64,000 nucleotides of DNA, from assembly GCA_963169105.1 (NCBI GenBank), contig OY720638.1, positions 8,108,749 to 8,172,748 of the forward strand. The letters are read 5' to 3'. The stretch's first letter is position 1; each line of letters starts with the position of its first letter. Source of the DNA: Ceriagrion tenellum (Eukaryota; Arthropoda; Insecta; Odonata; Coenagrionidae). The notes below the pieces were generated by a model. The model was given only the letters and a program-made list of their open reading frames with translations, had not been told where the DNA came from and did no database searches. This document shows positions 1 to 10,053 of this stretch, in pieces. The position numbers and the translations under genes were made by a program.

Positions 1-818
1 GAGATCCAGTGAAGTGAGCAATATTGTTTTTACGAAGACAGCTAAAGGCAGTAATATTGTGGAGCTTAATTAATGTGATTATATCAAGAAGTACGATAGT
101 TTCTTGGTCAATAACAAGTTTTGCACCTTATCGAAGGACCCTAAAACGAGGTACCAAGCTGACTTCATACAAACTTTAAAAACCTGCAAAACAATTATTA
201 CTCGGTATGAAAAATATGCTCTTGTTAATATGAATCCTCTACCTCCCAGATTATATGGTCTCTTAAAAACTCACAAAATTTACTGCCCAATAAGACCAGT
301 TGTATCGCATGTTACAGCCCCCTGTCATAAGTTGTCCACTAAAATGAATATGTTACTTAGAGAATATTCGGCTTTCAAACCGAAGTATGGTGTTAAAAAT
401 TCTATAGAATTAACAAAACTTCTATCTCATTTTAATCCACCTAAACATACCAAACTAGTATCATTTGATGCCACCAACCTTTTCACTTCTGTCCCTTCCT
501 CGGAGCGTTAGAGTTAGCAAATGAACATGTTAGAAACCAAGGCCATGGCAATGCTGTTACATGTGAAGTTAAAAGTCTGTTGAATTTGTGTATAAGGCAA
601 AATTATTTTTTATTTAATGGGCAATTTTATCAAAAAACTCATGGCCTCGTCATTGGTTCTCCTTTGTCAACAACTTGGCGGATATGTTTATGAATTTTTA
701 GAGCGTAAACTTATTGATTCAAAATATCCATTGTTAAAACATTGTAATTATTGGTATCGGTATGTGGATGATACCCTTTGTTTGTAGCTTGGAAGTGCTC
801 GACAGCTTGACAATTTTG
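1..818 (+). pseudogene. Penelope-like element A, 5' half (reverse transcriptase, broken)
   Basis: Penelope-like elements encode a reverse transcriptase followed by a GIY-YIG endonuclease. The best open stretch is 104-511. It carries the family's PRLYGLLKTHK box (near 247-279), a VVSHVTAP segment, and SFDATNLFTSVP (near 463-498). After a frame break the RT continues with GSPLS (near 655-668) and the catalytic YVDDTL (761-778). The element is already inside the protein at base 1, so its 5' end lies outside the window. The reading breaks around 508 and again near 665-700, so the copy is dead. At 818 the protein stops inside the segment after YVDD, and the following residues reappear at 11970, across an inserted LINE. 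The family call is firm; the clade within Penelope-like elements is not determined. Confidence 0.88.
809..818. repeat. Target site duplication, left copy (LINE A in Penelope A)
   Basis: The 10-mer GACAATTTTG ends here and recurs at 11960-11969. The Penelope protein reads ...RQLDNF at the left copy and DNFVMLLNNLH at the right copy, so the repeat is the duplicated target of the reverse-strand LINE between them. Confidence 0.85.
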
Positions 819-830
819 CCAATCTATTTC

Positions 831-2606
831 CTAAAGGCTGATGCCTTGTCTATGCAACCATTCATCTCTGTCATTTGCCGTTCGCTTCAGTCCCACGCAG
901 TTGCTGCATCCCATCTTCTTCTTGATCTCGTCCAAATATTTCTTCCTCGGCCGTCCTCTTCCTTTCTTTCCTAACATTTTCCCATCAAGAATGTGTGTTA
1001 TAAATACATTGTGTCTGAAGACATGTCCAATAAATTTTATTTTTCTCATTTCCATCTCCGCCAATAATCTTCTCTCTTCTTGCACTTCCCTTAAAACTTC
1101 CAGATTTGTTTTTCTTTCCGTCCAACTTGTTCTTGTCATCTTCCGCCATCTCCACATTTCAGCAGCCTCGAGTCTTCTCCTTTCTAATTCGCCCACAATC
1201 CAACTTTCACTTCCGTACAGCACTCTACTCCATACAAATGTTTTTGCGAAGGATTTTCTGATATCCATATTCATATATTTTTACTGGTTAAAATATTTTT
1301 CTCAGTCATAAATGCCTGTTTTGCCAAAGCAATCCGTTTCTTCACTTCCATTAAACATCTATTGTCCAGTGTGATTATACTACCGTGTTAATTAAATTGT
1401 TCCACTCAATCAACTCTGGTGTCGTCAATTTTAATATTGGTTTTGATTTCTTCCATATTTTTTCGTACTACTATTACTTTCATTTTCCGTATATTCACTT
1501 TTAACTTACATTGTTTAAGGGTGTCTGATAGGACTTGCAGCATTCTATTCAATTCTTTTTCAGAGTCAGAGACTATTACGATGTCATCAGCAAATCTGAT
1601 ACAATGTATTCTTTCACCATTTACTTTTACTCCTTTAGTCTTTTCCTTCATGTTCTGAATAGATTCCTCAATGAACATATTAAATAGATATGGAGATAGG
1701 GGACATCCTTGTCTAACTCCTTCCCTAATTCTAGCCTCCTCCTCTACCTTAGTGATGATTATTTTTGTCCTTTGGTTCTGATACAATAGATAAATCATTC
1801 TTCTATCCTTCCAGTCCATCCAATCTTCTTCATAGTTCTATAGAGTATCTCCCAGTTTACATTCTCAAAAGCTTTTTCTATGTCAATAAAGGTAAGTTAA
1901 GTCCTTCTATTCATATCTATTCTTCTCTCCAATATCATACGTAAAGGCAGAATTTCTTCTCTTGTCCCTCTACCTCCTCTAAATCCAAAATGGTCCTCTC
2001 CGATATATTAATGCGATTTTTCATTCCCTACCTTTGTTATTACCATTATCGTTCGAATTGGATGTAATATCTGAAGAACAATAAATTACACATATCTATC
2101 TATCTATCTACCTTTCCCTTTATCCTGTTCTTAACTATATTAAGGAGTATTTTGGAGGCATGAGATAAGTTGGATAGCGTTCTATAATTGGAGCAGTCAA
2201 CTGCCTTTCCTATTTTAGGAACGAAAATAGTCCTGCTTTGCGTGAAGTCCTCTGGTATGTTTCCGTTCTCGTAGCAGTCACTTATTACTCTGAATAATTG
2301 GTATTTCATATTATTGCCTAAATGTTTCAGCAGCCTTGCAGGGATGCCATCCACACCAGTTGCTTTTCCATCTTTGAGACTCTGAAGAGCATGTTCAAAT
2401 TCATGTCTCGTGATTGGGGGACCTTGCATTTCTCTGTCACACTCACTGCTCTTTTCAATTAGATTCTTTTCATCCTTGTGGTCCTTATCATCGTACAGTT
2501 CTTCAATGCATTCTTTCCACCGAGCACGTACCTCATTATTGTCAATCAGCAATATTCCCTCTTTATTTTTGAAGTGAAAACTTCTTATGTCGCGTTGAGC
2601 ACTTTT
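831..2606 (-). pseudogene. LINE A reverse transcriptase and C-terminal region
   Basis: Three open blocks in order on the minus strand make up this part. Block 2606-2100 begins KSAQRDIRSFHF and has GKATGVDGIPARLL and the palm segment NYRTLSNLSHASKILL. Block 1819-1406 holds GVRQGCPLSPYLF and the catalytic RFADDIVIVS. Block 1274-831 is the C-terminal region with LYGSESW, RRLEAAEMW and KKGRGRPRKKYLDEI, ending WLHRQGISL and stop. Sequence between the blocks is still recognisable (DHFGFRGGRGTREEILPLRMILERR around 1985-1905) but carries frameshifts. The FADD catalytic box is intact, yet the breaks make it non-functional as one protein. Confidence 0.87.
2013..2108. repeat. Small insertion with a (TATC)n tail inside LINE A
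   Basis: The LINE A protein reads up to KGKVDR at about 2100 and resumes at GEDHFGFRGG near 2012. Between them lie about 90 bases that do not fit the family, ending in AATAAATTACACA followed by a run of TATC units (about 2096-2108). The simplest reading is a short retroposed fragment with a microsatellite tail. Its exact borders are uncertain. Confidence 0.5.
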
Positions 2607-2610
2607 GTAG

Positions 2611-2985
2611 ATGGGTAAAAGACATTGGACTCGCGTCACCGTCACCGTCACCGCTACTACATATATGTATAATTATGTATATTCTGTATATACACAGTAT
2701 ACTCGCTATATACACAGTACTTGTGGATGGGTACAAACCATTGGACTCGCATCACCGTCACCGTCACCATCACCGCTACTAAATATATGTGTAATTGTAT
2801 ATTCTGTATATACACTTTTGTGGATGGGTAAAAGCCATTGGACTCGCGTCACCGTCACCGTCACTGCTGCTAAATATATGTATAATTGTATATTCTGTGT
2901 ATACACAGTATACTCGCTATATACACAATACTTGTGGATGGGTAAAAACCATTGGACTCGCGTCACCGTCACCGTCAAATAAACT
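2611..2985 (+). repeat. Minisatellite at the Helentron 5' end (4 units of about 97-116 bp)
   Basis: Units start near 2611, 2726, 2823 and 2937. Each opens with GATGGGTA(A/C)AA, then CATTGGACTCGC(G/A)TCACC with further GTCACC hexamers, then an AT-rich stretch with TATATACACAGTATAC. The second unit lacks the inner AT-rich part and the fourth stops after the hexamers. Read in reverse, the unit has a CCAATGG box next to repeated GGTGAC. Because the array starts within a few bases of the Helentron border, it is part of the element. The apparent open frames over it come from the repeat and are not genes. Confidence 0.85.
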
Positions 2986-3065
2986 ATATTATAATTTTAT
3001 TCATATTACATTATATATATCTAATATACGGTTTAGTTCATTCAATTTGGGTTGCTACAAATATT

Positions 3066-3132
3066 ATGCCGGATAATATAATAGTCCGTACTCGTGCAGG
3101 AGAGTGTACTCAATACAAGAATAGTGAAGGTT
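3066..3132 (+). CDS. Possible short first exon of the Helentron gene
   Basis: A short open stretch starting ATGCCGGATAAT ends at GAAG followed by a donor-like GTTAGTACAATATAAC. The same donor context (GTCAGTACAATATAAC) follows the basic exon at 4195, which suggests that both are real or that the 5' region was built by duplication. The 22 residues resemble nothing I know. Support is splice context only. Confidence 0.25.
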
Positions 3133-3379
3133 AGTACAATATAACTCAATTTCTTTTAATACGTTCAATTTGAGTAGCTTATTCGAATGTTGTGCCATAA
3201 AATTAATTTATAAATGTGAAGTGTTTACAATTATATATTGTAGAAATATAAAAAAGGAAACACGTGGAGAAAATTTTTTTATCGCTAGTGTATACATATA
3301 CATATAGACAGCTGTCTCGTGAACTGTTATGTAGCGCATGCGCGCCTTCTGTGCTTTCAAATCCAGAAACACAGAACAA

Positions 3380-3540
3380 ATTATGCGCGGTAAATTCAAA
3401 ATGTATTTTTTATTGGAATTTTTTAAAATTGTTGATTTTGTATTACGATATATAGAAAAATTTGTATTATGCGGTAAATTTGAAATATTAAAAAAATACA
3501 TTTGTCAATTTTTTAAAATTTACGCGGTAAATTCAAAAAT
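3380..3540 (+). repeat. Short repeats with core GCGGTAAATT in the Helentron leader
   Basis: Three copies of a GCGGTAAATT(C/T)(A/G)AAAT-type block lie near 3385, 3473 and 3524, in very AT-rich sequence upstream of the coding exons. They could be iteron-like binding sites or remains of local duplication. Nothing in the sequence decides between these. Confidence 0.45.
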
Positions 3541-3707
3541 GATTTTATTATAATTTTATAAAATAAAGTGAAATTTTCAAATTATACGCGCAGAAAAATT
3601 GTTTTTAATATCTTTAATTGTACATAGGTTAATTGAGATATACTGCTTATTTTATACGTACAGCTTTTAAATAATGTATACTTTCAATTTTAGATTTTTA
3701 TTTAATA

Positions 3708-4194
3708 TGGAAAACGATAAGGACTATTCTAAGGAAGAAAGAAACAGAAAGAGAAAGATTGACAACACATCTGATGATGAAAAGAAAAAAGAAGAAAGAA
3801 AACAAAAAGACAGAGAAAAGAGTAAGCGATACAGAGAAAAGAAAAGGAATGAGGCCGTTAAGTTGAAAAGTTACAGAGAAAATAAAAAATGTTGCTGCTC
3901 TGGACACTAACCTATTAAAATATTTTTGTTTTCATAGTTCTCAAATCTCATTCACATCAACATGAGATGTGCCATCTGATGATGAAAAGAAAAATGAAGA
4001 AAGAAAAATAAATCAGAGAAAAGAGTAAACGATACAGAGAAAAGAAAAAGAATGAGGCTGCTGCTCTGGACACTGCTCAATCTTATGGTGATTCTTCTTA
4101 TTCAGAAATGAAAAAGGCAAGTCAGAAGCAAAAAAACTGTGAAAAATCTAAGCGGTATCGAGATAAAAAAAAGAACATCTAATTTACAGAAAAG
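3708..4194 (+). pseudogene. Helentron N-terminal basic region, internally duplicated
   Basis: From ATG at 3708 the protein is a lysine/arginine/glutamate-rich stretch (ENDKDYSKEERNRKRK, then KSKRYREKKR), typical of the charged N-terminus of Helentron and Helitron proteins. A second, diverged copy of the TSDDEKK...KSKRYREKK segment lies at about 3975-4190, and a truncated piece of the next exon sits between them near 3940-3975. The donor GT at 4195 follows AAAG and an acceptor TTTCATAG ends at 4268, giving a 74-base intron. The 5' copy runs into a stop at about 3910. I infer that unequal exchange duplicated an exon-intron unit. Confidence 0.55.
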
Positions 4195-4268
4195 GTCAGT
4201 ACAATATAACGCAATTTGAAATGTAATTAAACTGTTGAAATTATTGCACGAATATTTTTTTTTCATAG

Positions 4269-4467
4269 TTCTCAAATCTCAGTCCCATCAGCAAGAGATG
4301 TGCCATATATACCACCAGTCATTCATACTTCACAAATTGCAGGCCCATCAACGAGAGATGTTCCATATGTACCACCAGTCATTCATACTTCACAAATTGC
4401 AGGCCCATCAACAAGAGATGTACCATATGTACCACCAGTCGTTCATACTTCACAAAATGCAGGCCCG
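4269..4467 (+). repeat. In-frame 60-bp tandem repeat in the Helentron coding exon
   Basis: Three and a part copies of a 60-base unit encode a 20-residue repeat of the form SQ(I/N)AGPST(R/N)D with VPYVPPVIHT. The first unit (SQISVPSARD) begins right at the splice acceptor. Copies are nearly identical at DNA level, so the expansion is recent compared with the element's other decay. Confidence 0.85.
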
Positions 4468-5353
4468 TCCACCAATGATTATATCGAAGATAGAGTACAT
4501 CCTCCCACTCAAGTTGTTGATCCACCTCCACCTAATATAAATATTCAAACATACTCTGCTTTTCAACAGAATTCCTCTGCTCATCGACAATTTGAAAAAG
4601 ATTTTGTTGAAAAAGATTTTGTTGAAAATGAATTTGGTTTAGCTTGTGACATTTGCGACAGACTTTGGTTTAAAAATGATTTGAAATATTTACCAAATAA
4701 CGATACAACTCCAAATATTGAATTTATAAGAACATTGCTCTCAAACATACCTATAAAGGAAGTACAAATATGTACAACTTGCTTTACAGCAATTCAGAAG
4801 CAACGTATCCCAGCACTATCAGTTTATAATGGATTTAAATATCCACCACTTCCAGACTGTCTTAAAGACTTTCCTTTGGACTTGGCAACTGAAAGGCTTA
4901 TATCCCCAAGGATTCCATTTATGCAAATTCGTAGACTTCGGCATGTTCACGGTCAATATGGAATTTACGGACAGGTGATAAATGTTCCAATCGAAGTAAA
5001 TACAATGGTAAATCTATTACCAAGACAAGTGGATGATGATCATGCCATTACAGTTCATCTTAAAAGGAAAAAAAATCACAAATCTAGCTACGAGTATGGT
5101 ATAGTCAAGAAAAGAAAAATAAAAGTGTGGTTACGATATTTAAAAGACACTCCTCTTTACACTTTCTACGGCATTTCAGTTGACGATCGTTTTTTGGACG
5201 ATAGAAATTATGAAGTTGAAGATGAAATTATCTTTGATGAAGATGGTGACAATGACATTTTAGAACAAATACCTATTGACGAAAGTCTAATAGCACAGCA
5301 GCAAACATTGATGTGGAACGAGGATATGTACTTGAGAATTGCTCCCGGAGAAG
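4269..5353 (+). pseudogene. Helentron protein, repeat region and DUF6570-type domain
   Basis: The exon is open from the acceptor at 4268 to the donor at 5354. After the 20-residue repeats and a proline-rich spacer it has a zinc-finger-like CDICDRLW...CTTC pair of cysteine motifs, then PALSVYNGFKYPPLPDCL and the block RLISPRIPFMQIRRL...GQYGIYGQVINVPIEV, which is the DUF6570 signature found just before the Helitron-like N domain. It ends MYLRIAPGEG, the usual run-up to the Rep region. The reading would stop in the intron at 5380-5382 if unspliced. Confidence 0.8.
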
Positions 5354-5448
5354 GTAGTTTTTTTGATTTTTTTATTTCATGATTGTTTAGTTTATTGAAA
5401 AAGAACATACAAAATATATATATATTTAATTTTTGCTATTATTTTTAG
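5354..5448 (+). other. Intron in the Helentron gene
   Basis: This 95-base AT-rich segment starts GTAGTT and ends TTATTTTTAG. Joining the flanks keeps the frame (G-E-G then NVPISLLFDEHAEELSFPQIY), which is the expected Helitron sequence, so the intron is well supported. Confidence 0.85.
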
Positions 5449-7593
5449 GTAATGTTCCAATCAGTCTGCTGTTTGATGAACATGCTGAAGAATTGTCGTT
5501 TCCACAAATATATTTGGGGCAATTTAGACATTTTCGAGATGGCCTATCGGTCACACAACGGTATGATGGCAACAAGTGAACTTAGGAGATCTGATAGACG
5601 AGAAGTAACCCCTCATCACTTATTATACATGGCTATGAAACTAATGAGACTTAAGATTAAGCAGTCTCTTTCTATCGCATTCAAGCATGTTGGCCAAGGT
5701 ACTGAAATAACTAAAGAGCAAATACAGTCTGATGATTATATTCATGGCTGTATTGAAACTAATTGAGCATTTCTTCGCTCCATCCCGAATTCTGCATATT
5801 ATTGGGCAGAAAGAAAAAGAGATCTTTTTTCCATGATTCGACAATATGGTAAGCCAACTGTTTTCTTTGCCATAAGTGCTAATGACATTGGATGGCCTAA
5901 ATTATTACAACTGTGGCATAATTTGAAAAATAATGCAGGAATATCGGCTGAAGAAGCCGCAGATTTGCATTTCATTGAGAAAAGCACTCTTATTAATGAA
6001 GATGCCGTAACATGCGCTATATACTTTAATAAGTTAGTCTATATTCTTTTAAAAATATTGCAATCAAAAAGATACAGTCCTTTCAAAAAATACAGAATTT
6101 TACATTATTTGAAAAGAATCGAATTTCAACATAGAGGTAGTCAACATGCGCATATTTTAGCTTGGTTAGATAATGCCCCAGAATACGCTCTTGGCAGAGA
6201 TTATAATAAAGCCATCGATCTCATAGATTTTCTTATTTCAGTATCTGCTGCACAAGCTTCTGGTGATATCCGATTACAAACTCATAAGCATACTTTTACC
6301 TGCTATAAAGGTATAGCATCAAGACGACAGCAAAAATGTAGATTTGACGCTCCCTTTATGCCAGTTAAGAAAACCATGATTTTAACGCCTATGCCAAATA
6401 CAGAAGATGGTTTCAAACAGTACAAGGCTAAATATAATGCAATCAGCAAAAACTTGGAAAATTACGAATACAATGGTTTTCAATCGTTTTACGATGAAAA
6501 TAATATTGCTTCAGATGATGAATATGTCAATATTATTCGAGCAGGAATTAATAGACCACGAGTTTTTCCCAAACGTGAACCATTTGAAAATTGGTACAAT
6601 CCTTTTAATCCGTTCATATTTAACGTTGTAAGATCCAACACCGATTTCCAATTTATAACTGAAGAATATTCTTGTGCAGCTTACGTGGTAGAATATGTTA
6701 ATAAAACTAATAGAGGAGTTAGCAATTTACAAAGAAAAATAATAGAAATAATGGATGAACATCCTGAGTTCTTATTATTAACAAAAAATATTAGCATTAA
6801 TCTTTTAAACCATACTGAGATGACGAGTCAAGAGGCTGCATGGTATTTATTGAGAGAGCCAATGTCAAAAAGTTCAACTATTGTTGTCTACATTCCAACC
6901 ATATGGCCAGTCGAAAGGCAAAGAATAAAGAAGACAATGAAAGAATTAAGTGACCTAGAAGATTATTCAACCGACATATGGAAGGAGAATTGGTTCGATA
7001 AGTATGAGAGAAGACCTGAAGATTTAGCGAATATTTCTCTTGCTCAGTTTGTTGCTAAATATTATAAAAATAACAAGGGTGAATATGTACAAAGAGAAGA
7101 ACCAAGAGTTATACGATATCGTAACTATGATATGGGTACAGACTACAATGAGTATCGGAGAGAAATGGTAACTTTGCACCTTCCCTTCCGTCATGAAGAA
7201 TCGGAAATTATTGCGCAAAATAGATATCTTCCATTATACGACGAAAATGAAGCACTGATTCTAGAGCGAAGGAAAGAGTTCGAATCAAATCTCGACATCA
7301 ACAAAACATTGGAAATCTGCAGAGAGTTATGCCGCGATAATGTTCCCGTTAATGGAGAGGAGATAAACGACGTCGTTGGTAGAATTCCTGTTGAAAATCC
7401 ATTTGCTGAATTATATGACAATCCAAACGCTGATTTAAATGATGATTTACGACTTGCGTTGTTTGATAAGCTTGGAGCAATTGTTAAAAAGAAAGAGAAT
7501 ATCTTACCTTATCAAGAATTTTATGCGCTTATGCGCAAAGCAAACGAGGAACAGCGAGAAATTTTGTCTCACACTATCCATCATTTAATATAA
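5449..7593 (+). pseudogene. Helentron Rep nuclease region (Helitron-like N domain), broken
   Basis: This is the rolling-circle replication initiator domain. The first stretch (LFDEHAEELSFPQIYLG) breaks by a frameshift near 5560-5575. It then reads ATSELRRSDRREVTPHHLLYMAMKL in the next frame, meets a TGA at 5764-5766, and continues AFLRSIPNSAYYWAERKRDLFSMIRQYG. From ATG 5833 it is open for 586 codons. The HUH motif is HRGSQHAH (about residues 100-107 counted from 5833) and the two-tyrosine motif is YVVEYVNK (Tyr 284 and Tyr 288, Lys 291). An in-frame TAA at 7594 separates it from the helicase, so it would have been one protein. The catalytic residues survive. The frameshift and stops make this copy inactive unless it is supplied in trans. 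Confidence 0.85.
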
Positions 7594-7605
7594 AAAAACG
7601 AGCCA

Positions 7606-9854
7606 ATGCAAGAACCATTTCTAATATATTTGACCGGACCAGCTGGGAGTGGTAAAACGTTTGTAATAAAAGCACTCATGGAGATTTATAATAGATTTTC
7701 TGACACCGATGGAATTTTCAACGCATACATTGCTTGTGCTTCAACTGGAAAAGCTGCTACAGCCATAGGTGGAACGACGGTGCATATTGCTTTAAGCATA
7801 TCACTCTCAAGGCTATTGCCACTCAACATTGAAAAAGCTCATCAATACGGAGCACTATTTCAGTTTGTTGAGGCTATTATCATTGACGAAGTAAGCATGG
7901 TTTCAGCAGAATTATTACAGCAAATTGACGCACGTTTGAAGCAAATAAGTGGCTTGTTTACTAAAGCTTTTGGTGGATTTGACGTGATCCTTATCGAAGA
8001 TTTGCGACAATTACCCCCTGTAAAAGCCACGCCAATCTTCAAGCAAATTAAAAAAAGGATTACTGGTAAAACACCTTGGCGAAAATTCCATCAATTTGAA
8101 CTGAAGACGGTAATGCGTCAAGATAATAGAATCTTTTCTTCAATTTTAACAAAGATCGGGGATGGGTTTATTCTAACAGAAGAAGAATTAAATATGATAG
8201 AATCTAGATTTGTAACTAAAGAACAGGCACAATCAATATGTCCGGAAGGAACTAGACTCATGTTTACAAATGTTGGTGTAAACGAATACAACAGTTCAAT
8301 TTTGAACAGTTTGAAAATAAAACTGTTTCATTAGCATCGGATGTTTTCGTTGGATGCCATAATGCCGAGCAATAAAATTTTGTTAGGCAGAAATTACATA
8401 AAATGAAACCAGACGAGACTGGCGGATTATCTTATGAATTAGTTCTAGTTACTAACCGACCTTACATGATAACTACAAACATAGATGTCCCGGATGGTTT
8501 ATCTAATGGCACTGTAGGAAAATTAATTCATATAGAATCTGATGAAAATGATGAAATCACAAGACTTTGGTTGAAATTTTCAAAATCTATTGGTCACAAA
8601 CGTGCAACAAAGTATAGAAGTGACATTTCACGCTTGAAAATCGACAAAGAAGCTGTTCCAATTTTCGCTCAAACGTCGTCAATACCACTCAACAACAATA
8701 AAACTATAGTGGCGAAAAGAAAACATTTTCCACTGATTTCTGCTTTGGCAATGACGATTCACAAATCGCAAGGTGGTACTTTCGATGCTATTGTTTATGA
8801 ATACAATCGTTGCCACTCAAGAGAATTGGTGTACGTTGCGTTATCAAGAGTAACTAATATAGAAGGTTTGTTCTTAGTTACTCAAGAAAACACAAGGATG
8901 AGCTGGAAATTTCATCATGGCAGAGTAGGAAACAAACAGCTGGAAGATTCAAACGCAACCAAAAATCAAAAGAGATCAACAACTCATCGAGAAGATTTAA
9001 CGATTGAATTGAAACGATTACATGAAAATTCTCTGCAAACCATTACCAAAACATTTCTTGATTTCATTTATAAGAATAATAGATTGTCAATTTTTTCATT
9101 CAATTGTCAAAGTTTACATACACATGTAAATGATCTAGCAATAGACTCTCTTGTTAAGAAGATGAATGTGCTAATTTTATCAGAAACTCATATGGGTAAT
9201 GATGAAATTATTGACATTCCAAATTTTAATTTTGTTGCAAGTTTCAGAAGAAATAATCGTCCAGCAGGAGGAGTAGCTATTTATCAAAATATGAACACAT
9301 TTCATTATTGCTCAAATTATATGGATGTGCATGCGAAATTGACCAGCACGTTTAATACTACTGCTTCTGATATTGGCGATATGTGTATATGTCGTTGCCA
9401 CTCTGAGAATAATCAGTTCATTATTATGGTTGCCATTTATATTTCTCCGGATAAGTCATTGAGGGCGATACGAGACTTCTTTTATGAAAATTTATTCATT
9501 TATTCTCATGATGCATCTGCATTGCTTGAACAAAAAATTGGGAAAAGATTTGATGATTTGCCAATGATTTTGAGTGGAGATTTCAACATAAACTTTGCAG
9601 ACGATAAAAATCTACCATTGATTGAATTTTTAAATAGTGAGTTTGGTTTAACGATGTCTAATGATCGCAATCTTGGCACAACGAAATATAAAACTACTAT
9701 TGATGCAGTATTTACAAGACATTTAAGCAAATTAGAATCAAAATTATTCGTTTCTTACTTTAGTTACCATAAGCCTATTGTATCAGTTTTAGCTATTGCC
9801 GATGATGATGGCGGTGATGATGAAAGAGTTGTTGAAATAATGGATGAAAGTTGA
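7606..9854 (+). pseudogene. Helentron PIF1-like helicase fused to an endonuclease domain, broken
   Basis: The first part (7606-8334) has Walker A GPAGSGKTF (residues 11-19), Walker B IIIDEVSMV (91-99), EDLRQLPPV (131-139; usually GDLRQLPPV, so one acidic change) and VMRQDN. A frameshift and a TAA near 8290-8375 break the protein. In the second part (from ATG 8403) the helicase C-terminal motifs follow: TIHKSQGGTFD (118-128) and YVALSRVT (144-151). Then comes an endonuclease/exonuclease/phosphatase domain of the LINE type: FNCQSL (233-238), LSETHM (259-264), SGDFNIN (391-397), TTIDAVF (431-437) and SYHKP (454-458). All expected catalytic residues of this domain are present. The fusion of a LINE-type endonuclease to the helicase is the hallmark of Helentrons. 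Confidence 0.87.
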
Positions 9855-10028
9855 TTATTCTGAAGTGTACAATTTTTATGTAAAATAATTGTGTACAATA
9901 GCGCAATAAATGAATATTTAATTTATTATATACATGAAACTACTTTCTCCTGATTAATAAAACACTTCATTAGAAATTATTCCCTACATTCAAAAATGCT
10001 CACGTTATTTCAAGTTTTCACTTCTGTC

Positions 10029-10045
10029 GGCACTCCCGGAGTGCC
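10029..10045 (+). terminator. 3' terminal hairpin of the Helentron
   Basis: GGCACTCC and GGAGTGCC form an 8-bp inverted repeat around a single base (in practice 7 bp with a 3-base loop), followed by TC and a T run that ends at the insertion border at 10053. Rolling-circle transposons end replication at such a hairpin. Confidence 0.8.
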
Positions 10046-10053
10046 TCTTTTTT

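Larger units (their letters stand above)
2607..10053 (+). mobile_element. Helentron-type Helitron, nearly full length
   Basis: This is a rolling-circle transposon of about 7.45 kb. It contains a 5' minisatellite, a spliced basic N-terminal region, a DUF6570-type domain, a Rep nuclease with HUH and two-tyrosine motifs, a PIF1-like helicase and a fused endonuclease/exonuclease/phosphatase domain, then a 3' hairpin followed by a T run. The borders come from the host LINE. Its frame reads ...KSVI at 10054-10071 and K-S-A-Q-R at 2606-2592, so removing 2607-10053 restores an uninterrupted LINE frame between two T residues, with no target duplication. Insertion between two T residues, lack of the TC...CTRR ends and the endonuclease domain are what I know for Helentrons, as opposed to canonical Helitrons. 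The copy has about two frameshifts and several stops. The T run makes the 3' end uncertain by a few bases. Confidence 0.88.

Noticed and set aside
2611..2985. CRISPR-like regular repeats
   Set aside because: Only four units of unequal length with similar, not unique, interiors, in an animal genome and inside a transposon.
2611..3134. Overlapping open frames on both strands over the minisatellite
   Set aside because: They are produced by the repeat unit, whose GTCACC hexamers have no stops. The encoded TVTVT repeats have no family.
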